Positions 1 through 8,276 of a DNA stretch of 33,480 bases are shown one piece after another; positions within the stretch are counted from its first letter, which is position 1; each line of letters opens with the position of its first letter. This DNA comes from GCA-002790365 sp964486645. GTDB taxonomy: Bacteria; Bacteroidota; Ignavibacteria; Ignavibacteriales; Ignavibacteriaceae. The stretch lies in NCBI GenBank assembly GCA_964486645.1, contig CAZAOG010000013.1, forward strand, positions 1 through 33,480. Direction: 5' to 3'. Position numbers and translations under genes: made by a program. The notes beneath the pieces are model-generated. The model did no database searches. It was not told the origin of the DNA and worked only from the letters and a program-made list of their open reading frames with translations.

Positions 1-20
1 AAGAAGATGTGAAAAATTAA

Positions 21-52
21 AACCCAATCCATATTTATGAATTGGGTTTTTT
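21..52. terminator. Probable bidirectional intrinsic terminator
   Basis: An 8-bp perfect stem (21-28 pairs with 41-48, AACCCAAT/ATTGGGTT) with a 12-nt loop is followed by a T-run on the plus strand and preceded by an A-rich stretch, so it could work in both directions. It would end a plus-strand gene lying left of the window (possible stop codons at 10-12 or 18-20, frame undecidable) and also the minus-strand gene that ends at 124. Confidence 0.6.
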
Positions 53-123
53 AATTTGAGATTTGATGACTGTTTTATAATTATCATCAATCTCATATTC
101 ACTGTTATGAGAGGTACTACAGC

Positions 124-2097
124 TTATTTCATCAAAATTAATTTCTTTGTTTGCACAAAACTGCCTGCACGCCCCTGCGTGTAAACCTGTATTCTGTAAA
201 AATAAACTCCGCTTGCAAGTGTAAAGGCATTAAAAGTCACTTCAAAGCTACCCGACGGTTTTTGCTCATTAACTAATGTTGCAACTTCTTTACCTAAAAT
301 GTTATAAACCTTTAATGTTACATAACTGCTTTTGCTCAATGTGTATCTTATCGTGGTTGAAGGATTAAACGGGTTAGGATAATTTTGACTGAGCGAAAAA
401 TTATTCGGTATGGTTACCTTGTTTCTTACATCCTCAATGCCCGTAACAATTCCCGTATTGGCAACAATTTGCACCGCTTCAACTTGAGAGGGGCTGATCT
501 GATTACCCCAGACAGTAACCTGCTGTCCGGTTGACAGATCGGAAAATGAAATAGGCTGATAGTTTGAATTTAATACAACGGTGTTTGGTGTAACTGTAAA
601 TAACGGAAGAGCAACACTTAAAGAATTCTGGGTTATGTTGTTTACAAATCCGCTTACTTTTGTAACGTTCGGGTCTTCCTCTATATTTATAATCAACGCG
701 AGGTAACTGCTGTCGGATTGAAGCAAAGCGAGCATTTCAACGGTTTGATTTACCGCCAAATCATTCAAAGTTACAACGGAATCCATAAAATTTATAACAA
801 TTGTATTTGAGTTAGTCTTTACTTTTATACCGGAAACATATAACGTATTCACACTTAAGCTGTCGATATTTCCATAAATTTTATTCAAACTGCTGCTTAC
901 GATTACCAGGCTTTTTACATACAAAGAATCACCCGATCTTTCGCCTTTTATTTTTACTTTTGTTCCTTGAATTAAGAAATTTATATTAATGGAAGTTCCG
1001 TCGAAGTTAAATAATTGAGAAAGTCCGTTTATATAGAAAGTGTGATTCATTACGCTTATCCAGTCTGCGCCTATGCTGTCGATTAATCCCGTTACTTCAA
1101 CATCCTCGTTCCAGATTTCCCGGATAACTATTCTTGTTGCAAACAAGCTGTTATCGGATAAAATTTTGCCTTCTACTTTTATTTTCATTCCTTGTGTTAA
1201 ATCGGCAAATGTTTTCTGAACGTGATTTTGTCCGAGAATTTCCGTCGTTGAATCGGTTTTTACCCAATTTCCGTTTAACAGTATCGAGCCGTTGTCAAGC
1301 GAATCTATAACGGCTTTAAATTCAAATTCTTCCGTTTCCGCTACTTTAACTTTTATCCGCTTCGCCAGGTAAATATTGCCTGAAATTAGTTGCGCTTTTA
1401 TTTCAACTCTCATTCCCACCTGCAGGTCTGCAGTATTCAAGCGGTCGTGATTTTTTGAAAATATTTCGGTATTGGCGTCAACAACAACGTGAAAATTATT
1501 GACGACAAGAGTATCCTGGTTTATGTGGTTTATCGTACCTTCGATTTCAATTTTATCCTGAGAGTTTCCGGTGTGAATTTTAATTCTAACTGCAAGAAGC
1601 GTATCTCCTGCCAAACGAACAGCCTTTACTTTAACAAAATTTCCTTCGTGAATATCGGAAAAAGTTTTTAATGAATCTTCTTCGCCCGAAATTACGGTAT
1701 TGCCGTCAACAAACACCGTTACGTCGTTTACAACCAGACTATCTCCGCCTATCGAATGAACAAACCCTTCTATTTCAAGGTTGTCCTGTTCAGTGTGCAT
1801 TTTTATTATTTTGGCAAGAAAAGAACTGTCGGATTGAACTACAGCTTCAACTTCAACAAACATTCCCACTTGAAGATGAGAATATTGTATAATTGTACCC
1901 ATATTGTTTTTTACTACAGTATTGGCGTCAACTTTAAAAGTAATTGTATTCACAACAATACTGTCTGAAGAAATTGACTGAATTTGACCCTTTGTTTCAA
2001 TTTCCCCGTTTCTATTATCAGTTTGTGCCTGCAAAAGCATAGAAAAACTAAAAAATATAAAAACAGGAATTAAAAAGGTTTTAGTAAAAGTTTTCAT
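124..2097 (-). CDS. T9SS-sorted secreted protein with about seven DUF5666-type repeats
   Basis: This 657-residue protein begins with a signal peptide (residues 1 to about 25, hydrophobic core followed by L-Q-A-Q). Residues of roughly 35-550 consist of about seven repeats of 70-75 residues. Each has the pattern 'I-x-x-I/L-x-x-D-S-L-x-V-N', then 'V-D-x-N-T-x-I', then 'L-x-x-G-x-x-V-x-V-x-A', then 'A-x-x-I-x-I'. That matches DUF5666-like beta domains, which I recognise by pattern only. The last 85 residues are a type IX secretion sorting domain (S-Q-N-Y-P-N-P-F-N-P ... G-K-E-V-A-T-L-V ... K-K-L-I-L-M-K), so the mature protein should be exported across the outer membrane and anchored or released. 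It stands alone, with a terminator-like hairpin beyond its end and a 0.6 kb gap before its start. The ATG at 2097 is preceded by A-A-A-G-G-G. Biochemical role unknown; the repeats may be adhesive or ligand-binding. Confidence 0.85.
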   Translation of the reverse strand: MKTFTKTFLIPVFIFFSFSMLLQAQTDNRNGEIETKGQIQSISSDSIVVNTITFKVDANTVVKNNMGTIIQYSHLQVGMFVEVEAVVQSDSSFLAKIIKMHTEQDNLEIEGFVHSIGGDSLVVNDVTVFVDGNTVISGEEDSLKTFSDIHEGNFVKVKAVRLAGDTLLAVRIKIHTGNSQDKIEIEGTINHINQDTLVVNNFHVVVDANTEIFSKNHDRLNTADLQVGMRVEIKAQLISGNIYLAKRIKVKVAETEEFEFKAVIDSLDNGSILLNGNWVKTDSTTEILGQNHVQKTFADLTQGMKIKVEGKILSDNSLFATRIVIREIWNEDVEVTGLIDSIGADWISVMNHTFYINGLSQLFNFDGTSININFLIQGTKVKIKGERSGDSLYVKSLVIVSSSLNKIYGNIDSLSVNTLYVSGIKVKTNSNTIVINFMDSVVTLNDLAVNQTVEMLALLQSDSSYLALIINIEEDPNVTKVSGFVNNITQNSLSVALPLFTVTPNTVVLNSNYQPISFSDLSTGQQVTVWGNQISPSQVEAVQIVANTGIVTGIEDVRNKVTIPNNFSLSQNYPNPFNPSTTIRYTLSKSSYVTLKVYNILGKEVATLVNEQKPSGSFEVTFNAFTLASGVYFYRIQVYTQGRAGSFVQTKKLILMK

Positions 2098-2696
2098 AAT
2101 ATTACCCTTTATAATTTGTTTTAAAATATCCGGTTAATTATTTTACCGGAACCACCCACCATTAATCTTATTTATTTTTTTTGACTCAATTTATATAGTA
2201 TAATTGGTTTAAAAAAAGTGACATTCATTTCACATCCTGAAAAAATAAAAATCACTGTGCCAAACACAGTTGTCTCAAATAAATAGAAAGTATTAGAAAA
2301 TGGATTAATTTTTCAGATTTTAGTTACAAATGAAAACTATCCCCCTTATATTAAAGTAAGTTTAATTGTTCAAATTTAGTAATATACTATAGCAAAATTG
2401 TCGCTCCTGCCTGCGGCAGGCAGGAGCGGAATATTGGTAACAAAACCAAAAGAAAGAAATTATAAGCTCCGGAGGAGCGACATTATAAAAGAACAGCAAA
2501 ATATAGTGCATTATCCGTGTCGGACTTGCTGCTTCCGTCAAGTTATTTATTGATAGTTTACTTTCAAATCTTTTTTTTCAACGTTTTGGACGGATGTGTT
2601 GCCAAATAATTTTAAATAATATCAAATTATTTAGATTGAAATCTCATTTCATTTGACTTAACTTTCGGCATTGTTTTTAAAAATAATAACACAAAA
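2098..2696. other. Intergenic region with a REP-like palindrome cluster, otherwise no gene seen
   Basis: This 599-bp gap lies between divergent genes and should hold both promoters. I see no credible reading frame, tRNA or rRNA in it. It contains a short hairpin (2254-2259 with 2265-2270, loop CCAAA) and the nested palindromes at 2397-2484 described separately. Promoter elements could not be assigned convincingly on either strand. Confidence 0.6.
2397..2484. repeat. REP-like nested palindrome element
   Basis: Three inverted repeats are nested in 88 bp. A perfect 13-bp palindrome with one central base spans 2402-2428 (arms CGCTCCTGCCTGC and its complement). A second hairpin GCTCC-GGA-GGAGC lies at 2466-2478. 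The outer arms TGTCGCTCCT (2399-2408) and AGGAGCGACA (2473-2482) are perfect complements. The GC-rich palindromes stand out against the AT-rich flanks. This architecture resembles REP/REPIN-type non-autonomous repeats moved by RAYT transposases in other bacteria; no such transposase is in the window, so that class is inferred. Confidence 0.6.
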
Positions 2697-3794
2697 TTGA
2701 ACGAGAAGAAACTACAAATAAGCAATATTGCCATAATCGGGTTGGGACTTCTGGGCGGTTCGATTGCAAAAGCAGTTAAAAAAAGTAACGCTCAAATTGA
2801 AATTTCCGCATTCGATAAAAATGAAATACTAAAAATTGCTGCAGAAGAAAAAGTTATTGATAAAAAATTAGAACGAATTGAAGATTCATTTGATTACGAT
2901 TTAATAATTCTTTGTCTGCCGACGGATCTTTCGCTGAAAGCTTTTAAAAAACTGATTCCGATAATAAAAGGAAATACAATTATTTCGGATGTTTGCGGAG
3001 TTAAAGGCATTTTTGAAGATGAGTGGCAAAAATTTAAAAAAGAAGGAATTTACATCGGCGGTCACCCGATGACCGGTAAAGAAAAAAGCGGCTTTCAAAA
3101 TTCCGATCCTCTTCTTTTTGAAAATGCCGTTTATATCATCTCCGAAAAAGCCGAAGGAAAGAAAAGAGAACGGGAGTTCCTTGATTTCGTGAAACTTTTG
3201 GGCGCCAGGGGAATCTATCTCGATCCTTATCTTCACGACGATGTTGCCGCCTATGTCAGCCATTTACCTCAGCTTCTTTCCGTCGCACTTTTGAGTTCTG
3301 CAGCATTAAAGAAAAATGATATAAATTATCTGGATTTTGCCGCAGGCGGCTTTAAAGATTTAACCAGAACGGCTTCGAGTGATTTTAATATTTGGGAATC
3401 GATTTTAACACTAAACAAAAAAGATATTGTATCTTCTTTAGAAACTTTTCAAGTAAAATTAAATAAAATTAAAGATATGGTTGAAAAGGAAGACCTTATA
3501 TCTTTACGCTCTGTTTTTCAAGAAGCCAAAGTAAATAGAGAATCAATTGCAGGTAATAAAAAAGGTTTTATTCATCCGCTGTTCGACCTGTTTATTTTTA
3601 TAAACGATGAACCGGGTATCTTATTTAAAATAACTAAAACTTTGGCGGTGAAAAATATAAACATAAAAGATATTGAACTTCAGAAAATAAGAGAAAACGT
3701 CGGAGGAACTTTTAGGTTGTCATTTTCCTCAAAAACCGAACTTGATGAGGCTAAAATACTGTTAAAGGAAGCCGGCTTTTCGCTTAATAATTAA
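2697..3794 (+). CDS. tyrA: Prephenate dehydrogenase with C-terminal ACT domain
   Basis: The 365-residue product should catalyse NAD(P)-dependent oxidative decarboxylation of prephenate to 4-hydroxyphenylpyruvate in tyrosine synthesis, in the cytoplasm. The N-terminal Rossmann motif G-L-G-L-L-G-G-S lies at residues 15-22. The family signature H-P-M-T-G-K-E-K-S-G begins near residue 123. The all-helical dehydrogenase domain follows, and residues of about 293-365 form an ACT domain (F-I-N-D-E-P-G-I-L-F-K-I), which suggests amino-acid feedback control. The start is TTG; no ATG or GTG is suitably placed ahead of the Rossmann strand, so TTG is accepted. Only 11 bp separate it from the next gene. 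No other aromatic-pathway gene is in the window. Cyclohexadienyl (arogenate) activity cannot be excluded from sequence. Confidence 0.88.
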   Translation: MNEKKLQISNIAIIGLGLLGGSIAKAVKKSNAQIEISAFDKNEILKIAAEEKVIDKKLERIEDSFDYDLIILCLPTDLSLKAFKKLIPIIKGNTIISDVCGVKGIFEDEWQKFKKEGIYIGGHPMTGKEKSGFQNSDPLLFENAVYIISEKAEGKKREREFLDFVKLLGARGIYLDPYLHDDVAAYVSHLPQLLSVALLSSAALKKNDINYLDFAAGGFKDLTRTASSDFNIWESILTLNKKDIVSSLETFQVKLNKIKDMVEKEDLISLRSVFQEAKVNRESIAGNKKGFIHPLFDLFIFINDEPGILFKITKTLAVKNINIKDIELQKIRENVGGTFRLSFSSKTELDEAKILLKEAGFSLNN

Positions 3795-3805
3795 AGATTA
3801 AATAT

Positions 3806-5104
3806 ATGTTGAAAATTCTAATTACTCTATTAATTTTCTTTTCTGCTTTAACCTACGTTAATGCACAAAAATTTTCAGGAACAGAAGTTAAAAGAACGTA
3901 CTTTCCGGACGGGAAAGTTAAAACGCAGGGAGATTATTGGTACGATAAACTTGACGGGGAATACCTCGAATTTTATCCAAGCGGTAAGTTATGGAAAAAA
4001 TGGAACTTCAAAGACGGTAAAGAAGAAGGCAAATCTTTTTGGTATTTCCCGGATGGGAAATTAAGTATTGAATGGAACTACAGAAACGGCAAAAAGAACG
4101 GATTATCCAAATGGTATTACGAGACGGGTGAACTTTGGGCCGAACAATATTATATTAACGGCAAATTGGAAGGTATTACAAAAACTTATTATAAAACCGG
4201 AGAACTTCAGGGTAAATGGAAATACAAAAACGGAAAATTAAACGGAACAAGCTTAACCTATTACAAGTCGGGCGGGATAGAAGTTAAAAGAAATTTTGTG
4301 AATAATTTGCTCAACGGTGAAACATTTGTCTATTTCAAAGACGGAAAAGTAGCACTATCCGCTTTTTTTGTAAACGACAGATTGGAAAAAAAAGTTATAA
4401 TTTACGATTTGGCAAGTAACGAAAGAGTTGTGGATGAATATCTGCACGGCGAACTGCTGAACAGAACCAAATATGATTATAGGGGAAAATTTGAATCGGA
4501 AGAAAAAACCATTAAGCGTTATTTTAAAACCGGTTCTTTGAAGGAAGAAATTTTCTACCGGGACGGCAAAAGACAGAACACTTCTAAAATTTATTATCCC
4601 GACGGATATTTGAAAGAGGAATGGGCATTTGTAAATGATACGTTAAACGGGGTGTCAAGATTTTATTTCGAAGGCGGAATTCTGCACGAAGAAAAAGATT
4701 ATCTTAACGGCATTCAGCAGGGAATTACAAGAACATATTACGACTCCGGAGAATTAAAATCCGAAATAAATTTTAAAAATAATCAACCCAACGGAATTGC
4801 TCTTACTTACTATAAAAACGGTGAATTGAAAACTTCCGCAAACTTGGTTAATGGAATAAGAGACGGAGTTTATAAAACTTTTTACGACAACGGACTTTTG
4901 AAATCAACGGTAAGATTTAAAAAAGGGAAAAGAACCGGAGAAAAAATAGAATATTATAAATACGGCGGAATTAAAAAAAGATCCTTTTATAAAAATGATA
5001 AAATTGAGGGCCGGGTTACAACTTACTCGAAAACCGGAAATATTCTGTCAAAACAAAAGTATAAAAACGGTTCGGTTGTAAAAGACGGAAATAAAATAAA
5101 ATAA
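3806..5104 (+). CDS. Exported MORN_2/YwqK-type repeat protein
   Basis: This 432-residue protein has a short signal peptide (hydrophobic residues 4-20, ending near N-A-Q). Nearly all the rest is about 17 consecutive repeats of 23-24 residues with the pattern 'Y-Y-x-x-G-x-L-x-x-x-x-x-Y-x-N-G-K-x-x-G'. That is the MORN_2 motif found in proteins labelled 'YwqK family antitoxin'. One repeat near the middle (around residue 210-225) is degenerate. Such repeats make elongated beta-sheet rods. The antitoxin label is inherited from one Bacillus protein and says nothing firm here; no toxin-like gene is adjacent. The export signal argues instead for an envelope role. It lies 11 bp after tyrA and 18 bp before the amidase gene, so co-transcription is likely but does not imply shared function. 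Confidence 0.8.
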   Translation: MLKILITLLIFFSALTYVNAQKFSGTEVKRTYFPDGKVKTQGDYWYDKLDGEYLEFYPSGKLWKKWNFKDGKEEGKSFWYFPDGKLSIEWNYRNGKKNGLSKWYYETGELWAEQYYINGKLEGITKTYYKTGELQGKWKYKNGKLNGTSLTYYKSGGIEVKRNFVNNLLNGETFVYFKDGKVALSAFFVNDRLEKKVIIYDLASNERVVDEYLHGELLNRTKYDYRGKFESEEKTIKRYFKTGSLKEEIFYRDGKRQNTSKIYYPDGYLKEEWAFVNDTLNGVSRFYFEGGILHEEKDYLNGIQQGITRTYYDSGELKSEINFKNNQPNGIALTYYKNGELKTSANLVNGIRDGVYKTFYDNGLLKSTVRFKKGKRTGEKIEYYKYGGIKKRSFYKNDKIEGRVTTYSKTGNILSKQKYKNGSVVKDGNKIK

Positions 5105-5122
5105 TTTTTTTACGGTGATGAA

Positions 5123-6025
5123 ATGAGCGAAGAAAAAAATTTACCGGGAAAATATAAAGTAGGCTTGCTGCAGATGAAGCTCGGTAAAAACGCGGATGAG
5201 AACTTGAACAAAGCAGCCTCAATGATTAAGGATGCTGCGGATAAAGGAGCAAATATCATCTGTCTGCCGGAACTTTTTAAAACCGAATATTTCTGTCAAA
5301 TTGAAGACGTAAAGTTGTTCGATCTTGCAGAACCGGTTAACGGGAAAACAATTAAATTAATGAGCCAAGCGGCAAAAGAAAATAACGTTGTGGTTGTCGC
5401 TTCTATCTTTGAGAAAAGAAGCGAAGGAGTATATCATAATACTGCCGTTGTGATTGATGAAAAAGGGGAAACCGTAGGAATTTACAGAAAGATGCACATA
5501 CCCGATGACCCGGCATATTATGAAAAATTTTATTTCACTCCCGGAGATTTAGGCTTTAAAGCATTTGATACAAATTACGGTAAAATAGGTACGCTGATTT
5601 GCTGGGATCAGTGGTTCCCCGAAGGGGCAAGACTGACTGCGATGCAGGGAGCAAACATTCTCTTTTATCCAACTGCAATCGGATGGCACCCTAAAGAAAA
5701 AGAAAAACACGGTCAAGCTCAATTGGATTCTTGGCAGACGGTGCAAAGGGGACATGCCATTGCCAACGGAGTTTACGTAGCATCTGTAAACAGAGTTGGA
5801 TTTGAAAAAAGAATTGAGAATTCGGACGGATTACGGTTCTGGGGTTCGTCTTTTCTGTCAGACCCGCAGGGGGTAATAATTGCACAAGCATCAGAAGACA
5901 AAGAAGAAATTTTAATAGGGGAGATAGACATCGTTTATTTGGAAAACATAAGGAGAAATTGGCCTTTTTTAAGAGACAGAAGAATAGACGCATACTCGAA
6001 TATTACAAAACGTCTAATTGACTAA
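5123..6025 (+). CDS. aguB: N-carbamoylputrescine amidase (carbon-nitrogen hydrolase)
   Basis: The 300-residue cytoplasmic enzyme should hydrolyse N-carbamoylputrescine to putrescine, CO2 and ammonia, the last step of the agmatine route. The nitrilase-superfamily triad is visible: Glu50 (C-L-P-E-L-F), Lys123 (Y-R-K-M-H-I-P) and the nucleophile Cys160 (L-I-C-W-D-Q-W-F-P-E). Length and the motif Y-R-K-M-H-I-P-D-D-P-x-Y-Y-E-K-F-Y-F match the AguB subfamily closely. The partner enzyme, agmatine deiminase, is encoded at 6679-7734 in the same direction, which strengthens this call over a generic amidohydrolase. Between them lies a Cache-domain lipoprotein gene. The ATG at 5123 overlaps no other gene and follows G-G-T-G-A. 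Confidence 0.9.
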   Translation: MSEEKNLPGKYKVGLLQMKLGKNADENLNKAASMIKDAADKGANIICLPELFKTEYFCQIEDVKLFDLAEPVNGKTIKLMSQAAKENNVVVVASIFEKRSEGVYHNTAVVIDEKGETVGIYRKMHIPDDPAYYEKFYFTPGDLGFKAFDTNYGKIGTLICWDQWFPEGARLTAMQGANILFYPTAIGWHPKEKEKHGQAQLDSWQTVQRGHAIANGVYVASVNRVGFEKRIENSDGLRFWGSSFLSDPQGVIIAQASEDKEEILIGEIDIVYLENIRRNWPFLRDRRIDAYSNITKRLID

Positions 6026-6063
6026 AATAAATAGGAAAAAACATCAACCTTAATTTGAAAATC

Positions 6064-6068
6064 GGAGG
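6064..6068 (+). promoter_or_regulatory. Shine-Dalgarno GGAGG deciding the lipoprotein start
   Basis: GGAGG sits 7 nt ahead of the ATG at 6076. The longer in-frame alternative beginning with TTG at 6055 would put this ribosome-binding site inside the coding region and add seven residues in front of the lipoprotein signal, so 6076 is preferred. Confidence 0.75.
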
Positions 6069-6075
6069 ATTGAAA

Positions 6076-6627
6076 ATGAAAAAAAAGAATATTATAATAT
6101 TTGCTCTGTTATTGTTGCTGGTCGGCGGTTGTGGAAATAATAAACAAGAAAATAATGACGAGCCGCCCGGTCAACTGGCGCAAGAGCTTAGATTAACGAT
6201 TAAAAATGTAGTTAAAGCTGCAGCAACAGGACTTGGAGGTATAGTAATTGATGGCAACGGAAAGGTGGACACGGCTTTAATAAGAAAATTTGCGGCAAAC
6301 GCAGTTTTTTTCAGTAATAAAACAGGGTACTTCTTTGTTAATGATTTTACCAATAATTACATAATTGCAAATTCCAAAGAGCCTGATACCGTGGGAAAAG
6401 ACGGATCAAACATTAAAGATTCGCGCGGGAACTTTTATATACGACTTATGGGCAACCTGGCAAGAATAGGCGGAGGTTACGTAAATTATTTTGTTAAAGA
6501 TCCTGTTTCAGGCAAAGTAAAAATAAAAGAATCTTATGTGGAAAGAATTCCGAACACTAATTTTTATATCGGTGCGGGGCAGTATATAGGACTTACCGAT
6601 TACCCTCGTTACAGAGAATTGCCGTAA
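6076..6627 (+). CDS. Lipoprotein with a single Cache-type sensor domain
   Basis: The 183-residue product starts with a basic and then hydrophobic signal ending in a lipobox (V-G-G-C), so it should be lipid-anchored in the envelope. Residues of about 50-180 match the single Cache (sCache_2-like) fold: a helix, then G-Y-F-F-V-N-D-F, then a 'V-G-K-D-G-S-N-I-K-D-S-R-G' segment, then G-G-G-Y-V-N-Y, then K-I-K-E-S-Y-V-E-R-I-P and I-G-A-G-Q-Y-I. Cache domains normally sit in chemoreceptors and histidine kinases and bind small ligands. Here there is no transmembrane signalling part, so it would be a free-standing periplasmic binding lipoprotein. It lies between the two genes of the agmatine-to-putrescine route, so a polyamine or related ligand is possible, but nothing in the sequence proves it. 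Confidence 0.75.
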   Translation: MKKKNIIIFALLLLLVGGCGNNKQENNDEPPGQLAQELRLTIKNVVKAAATGLGGIVIDGNGKVDTALIRKFAANAVFFSNKTGYFFVNDFTNNYIIANSKEPDTVGKDGSNIKDSRGNFYIRLMGNLARIGGGYVNYFVKDPVSGKVKIKESYVERIPNTNFYIGAGQYIGLTDYPRYRELP

Positions 6628-6678
6628 ATAAAAACTATAATTTACTATGTTAACTTCCGGAAAAAATATTTTTAGTTG

Positions 6679-7734
6679 ATGAAAAAAATGAATAGTGATA
6701 AAGAAGTTAACGGATATTTCCTACCTGCCGAGTGGGAAAAACAAGAAGCAGTTTGGATTGCCTGGCCTCATAATAAAAATGATTGGCCGGGCAAGTTTAC
6801 ACCAATCAAGTGGGTTTACTGTGAAATTGTTAAGGCAATTATTCCGGGTGAAAAAGTAAGAATTATTGTTAATTCGGAAAAACAAAAATCGGAAGCGGAA
6901 AGAATTTTAAAATTATCCGGCGCATTTTCCGAAGATATGGAATTTATAAAATTTAGCACTGACAGAGGCTGGCTGAGGGATATATCGCCGGTTTATGTAA
7001 AAACAAAATCTAATAAAATTGAGCAGGTATCTTTTAAGTTTAACGCATGGGCAAAGTACGATGATTATAAAAAAGACGAAAAACTACCGGGCTTTATCTC
7101 CAAAAAATTTAATATAAAAAACACCGACGCAATTTATAAAAACAGAAAAGTAGTTTTGGAAGGCGGAAGCATTGATACAAACGGAAAAGGTGTTCTAATC
7201 ACTACTAAGGAATGTCTCCTCGATGAAGAAGTACAAGTAAGGAATAAGGGCTTTTCGGAAAAAGATTACGAAGAAGTGTTCCGTAAATACCTTGGAATAA
7301 AAAAAGTGATTTGGCTGAACAAAGGAATTGCCGGAGACGATACCCACGGACACGTTGACGATATCTGCAGGTTTGTAAATAAAAATACGGTTGCTGCCGC
7401 AGATGAAGAAAACCCGAAAGATGAAAATTACAAACCGCTGAAAGAAAACCTGGAAATATTAAAGGGAGAAAAAAGATTAAATATTGTTAAACTCCCTATG
7501 CCGGAACCTTTATACTTTAAGAACCAACGACTGCCTGCAAGCTATGCAAATTTTTTAATTGCCAACGGCTCGGTTTTGGTCCCGACTTTTAATGATGCAA
7601 ACGACGGAAAAGCCCTCGGAATTATAAGTTCGCTGTTTCCAAATAGAAAGGTAATCGGTATTCATTCGGTAGATTTGGTTTGGGGATTGGGGACTGTTCA
7701 CTGCCTTACAAAAGAGCAGCCAAAAATTTTGTAA
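6679..7734 (+). CDS. aguA: Agmatine deiminase
   Basis: The 351-residue enzyme should hydrolyse agmatine to N-carbamoylputrescine and ammonia. It belongs to the PAD_porph (agmatine/peptidyl-arginine deiminase) family. Visible signatures are W-L-R-D-I-S-P near residue 98, E-G-G-S-I-D-T-N-G-K-G, T-T-K-E-C-L-L, G-D-D-T-H-G-H-V-D-D (catalytic His and Asp), and the C-terminal nucleophile Cys in G-T-V-H-C-L-T near residue 342. The glycine-rich loop before that Cys is G-L-G-T-V-H-C, against G-G-G-x-I-H-C in characterised enzymes, a mild deviation. The start could be TTG 6676, ATG 6679 or ATG 6688; ATG 6679 was chosen, with no clear ribosome-binding site to decide. Together with aguB it gives a complete route from agmatine to putrescine. 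Confidence 0.88.
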   Translation: MKKMNSDKEVNGYFLPAEWEKQEAVWIAWPHNKNDWPGKFTPIKWVYCEIVKAIIPGEKVRIIVNSEKQKSEAERILKLSGAFSEDMEFIKFSTDRGWLRDISPVYVKTKSNKIEQVSFKFNAWAKYDDYKKDEKLPGFISKKFNIKNTDAIYKNRKVVLEGGSIDTNGKGVLITTKECLLDEEVQVRNKGFSEKDYEEVFRKYLGIKKVIWLNKGIAGDDTHGHVDDICRFVNKNTVAAADEENPKDENYKPLKENLEILKGEKRLNIVKLPMPEPLYFKNQRLPASYANFLIANGSVLVPTFNDANDGKALGIISSLFPNRKVIGIHSVDLVWGLGTVHCLTKEQPKIL

Positions 7735-7758
7735 AAAAAAACAATGTAAATTTACCTG

Positions 7759-7782
7759 CTGTCACTGACCATTCAGTGGCAG
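7759..7782. repeat. Imperfect palindrome in repeat-rich gap
   Basis: CTGTCACTGA (7759-7768) pairs with TCAGTGGCAG (7773-7782) through ten base pairs including one G-U wobble, with loop CCAT. It lies 25 bp after the aguA stop but has no T-run, so it is a poor terminator. It is better read as one of several palindromic repeats in the 7735-8366 gap. Confidence 0.5.
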
Positions 7783-7875
7783 ATAAATGTGTTATCGAAT
7801 GTCTGTCTGCTATTTCGCGGAGTCTGTACCACCAACTAAAAAAAGTAACATGCAAGGTTAATTAAATGAAAATTA

Positions 7876-7942
7876 ATTAACCGCAGAGGGCACGGAGAAT
7901 ACACAGAGGACACAAAGTGAGAATATCTTCTCTGCGGTTAAT
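7876..7942. repeat. MITE-like element with 13-bp terminal inverted repeats
   Basis: Perfect 13-bp inverted repeats ATTAACCGCAGAG (7876-7888) and CTCTGCGGTTAAT (7930-7942) flank 41 bp of purine-rich sequence without coding potential. A further partial copy of the end sequence (AATAACCGCA) occurs near 7974-7983. The outline fits a short non-autonomous or REP-like repeat. There is no transposase nearby and target-site duplication is not evident. Confidence 0.55.
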
Positions 7943-8046
7943 CTTACGTTAAATCGTATTGTTTTTAAGAATGAATAACCGCAAACAGAGAGAGTCTGTA
8001 AAATTTTTTTTGTAAAGGTAAGGTTAGGCTCTTAGCAAAAAACTTT

Positions 8047-8062
8047 TACCAACAAGTTGGTA
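8047..8062. repeat. Perfect short palindrome
   Basis: TACCAAC-AA-GTTGGTA forms a 7-bp stem with a 2-nt centre. It differs in sequence from the other palindromes of this gap, so it is a separate repeat family or a protein-binding site. Confidence 0.45.
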
Positions 8063-8135
8063 GAGATGAGAAAGCCATTTTGTAAACAACATATCAATAT
8101 GTCTTTGGTTGTCGGCTATGCCGCGCTAAGGGCGT

Positions 8136-8174
8136 ATGGTTGAATGGCTGGAATGGTTGAATGGTTGAATGAAT
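8136..8174. repeat. Octamer tandem repeat (ATGGTTGA)
   Basis: About four and a half imperfect copies of ATGGTTGA run head to tail, one enlarged to ATGGCTGGA, followed by an A/T tract. There is no coding frame through it. Such short arrays can vary in copy number by slippage. Confidence 0.6.
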
Positions 8175-8276
8175 AAAATTTTTTTTTGTGAGTCCACTTA
8201 TCTTATGAGAATTTTATAAAAAAATATCTTCTTTTCGTGTGAACCTTTTTATCATTGATTATTATTTAAACACTGC

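Noticed and set aside
1..20. Calling a partial plus-strand gene ending at the left edge
   Set aside because: Two frames end within 20 bp and too few codons are visible to choose; only the terminator after them is reported.
2250..2264. TTGGCAC on the minus strand ahead of the DUF5666 protein, as a possible sigma-54 promoter
   Set aside because: The -24 half is perfect but the position ten bases downstream is TT where GC is expected, and the motif overlaps a small hairpin that explains the symmetry.
2585..2602. TTGG ... TTGC upstream of tyrA as a possible sigma-54 promoter
   Set aside because: The GG and GC are eleven bases apart, not ten, and the upstream block reads TGGACGG in place of TGGCACG.
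3806..5104. Reading the MORN protein as an antitoxin because of the YwqK label
   Set aside because: It is exported, made almost only of repeats, and no toxin gene is adjacent; the label is not supported by context.
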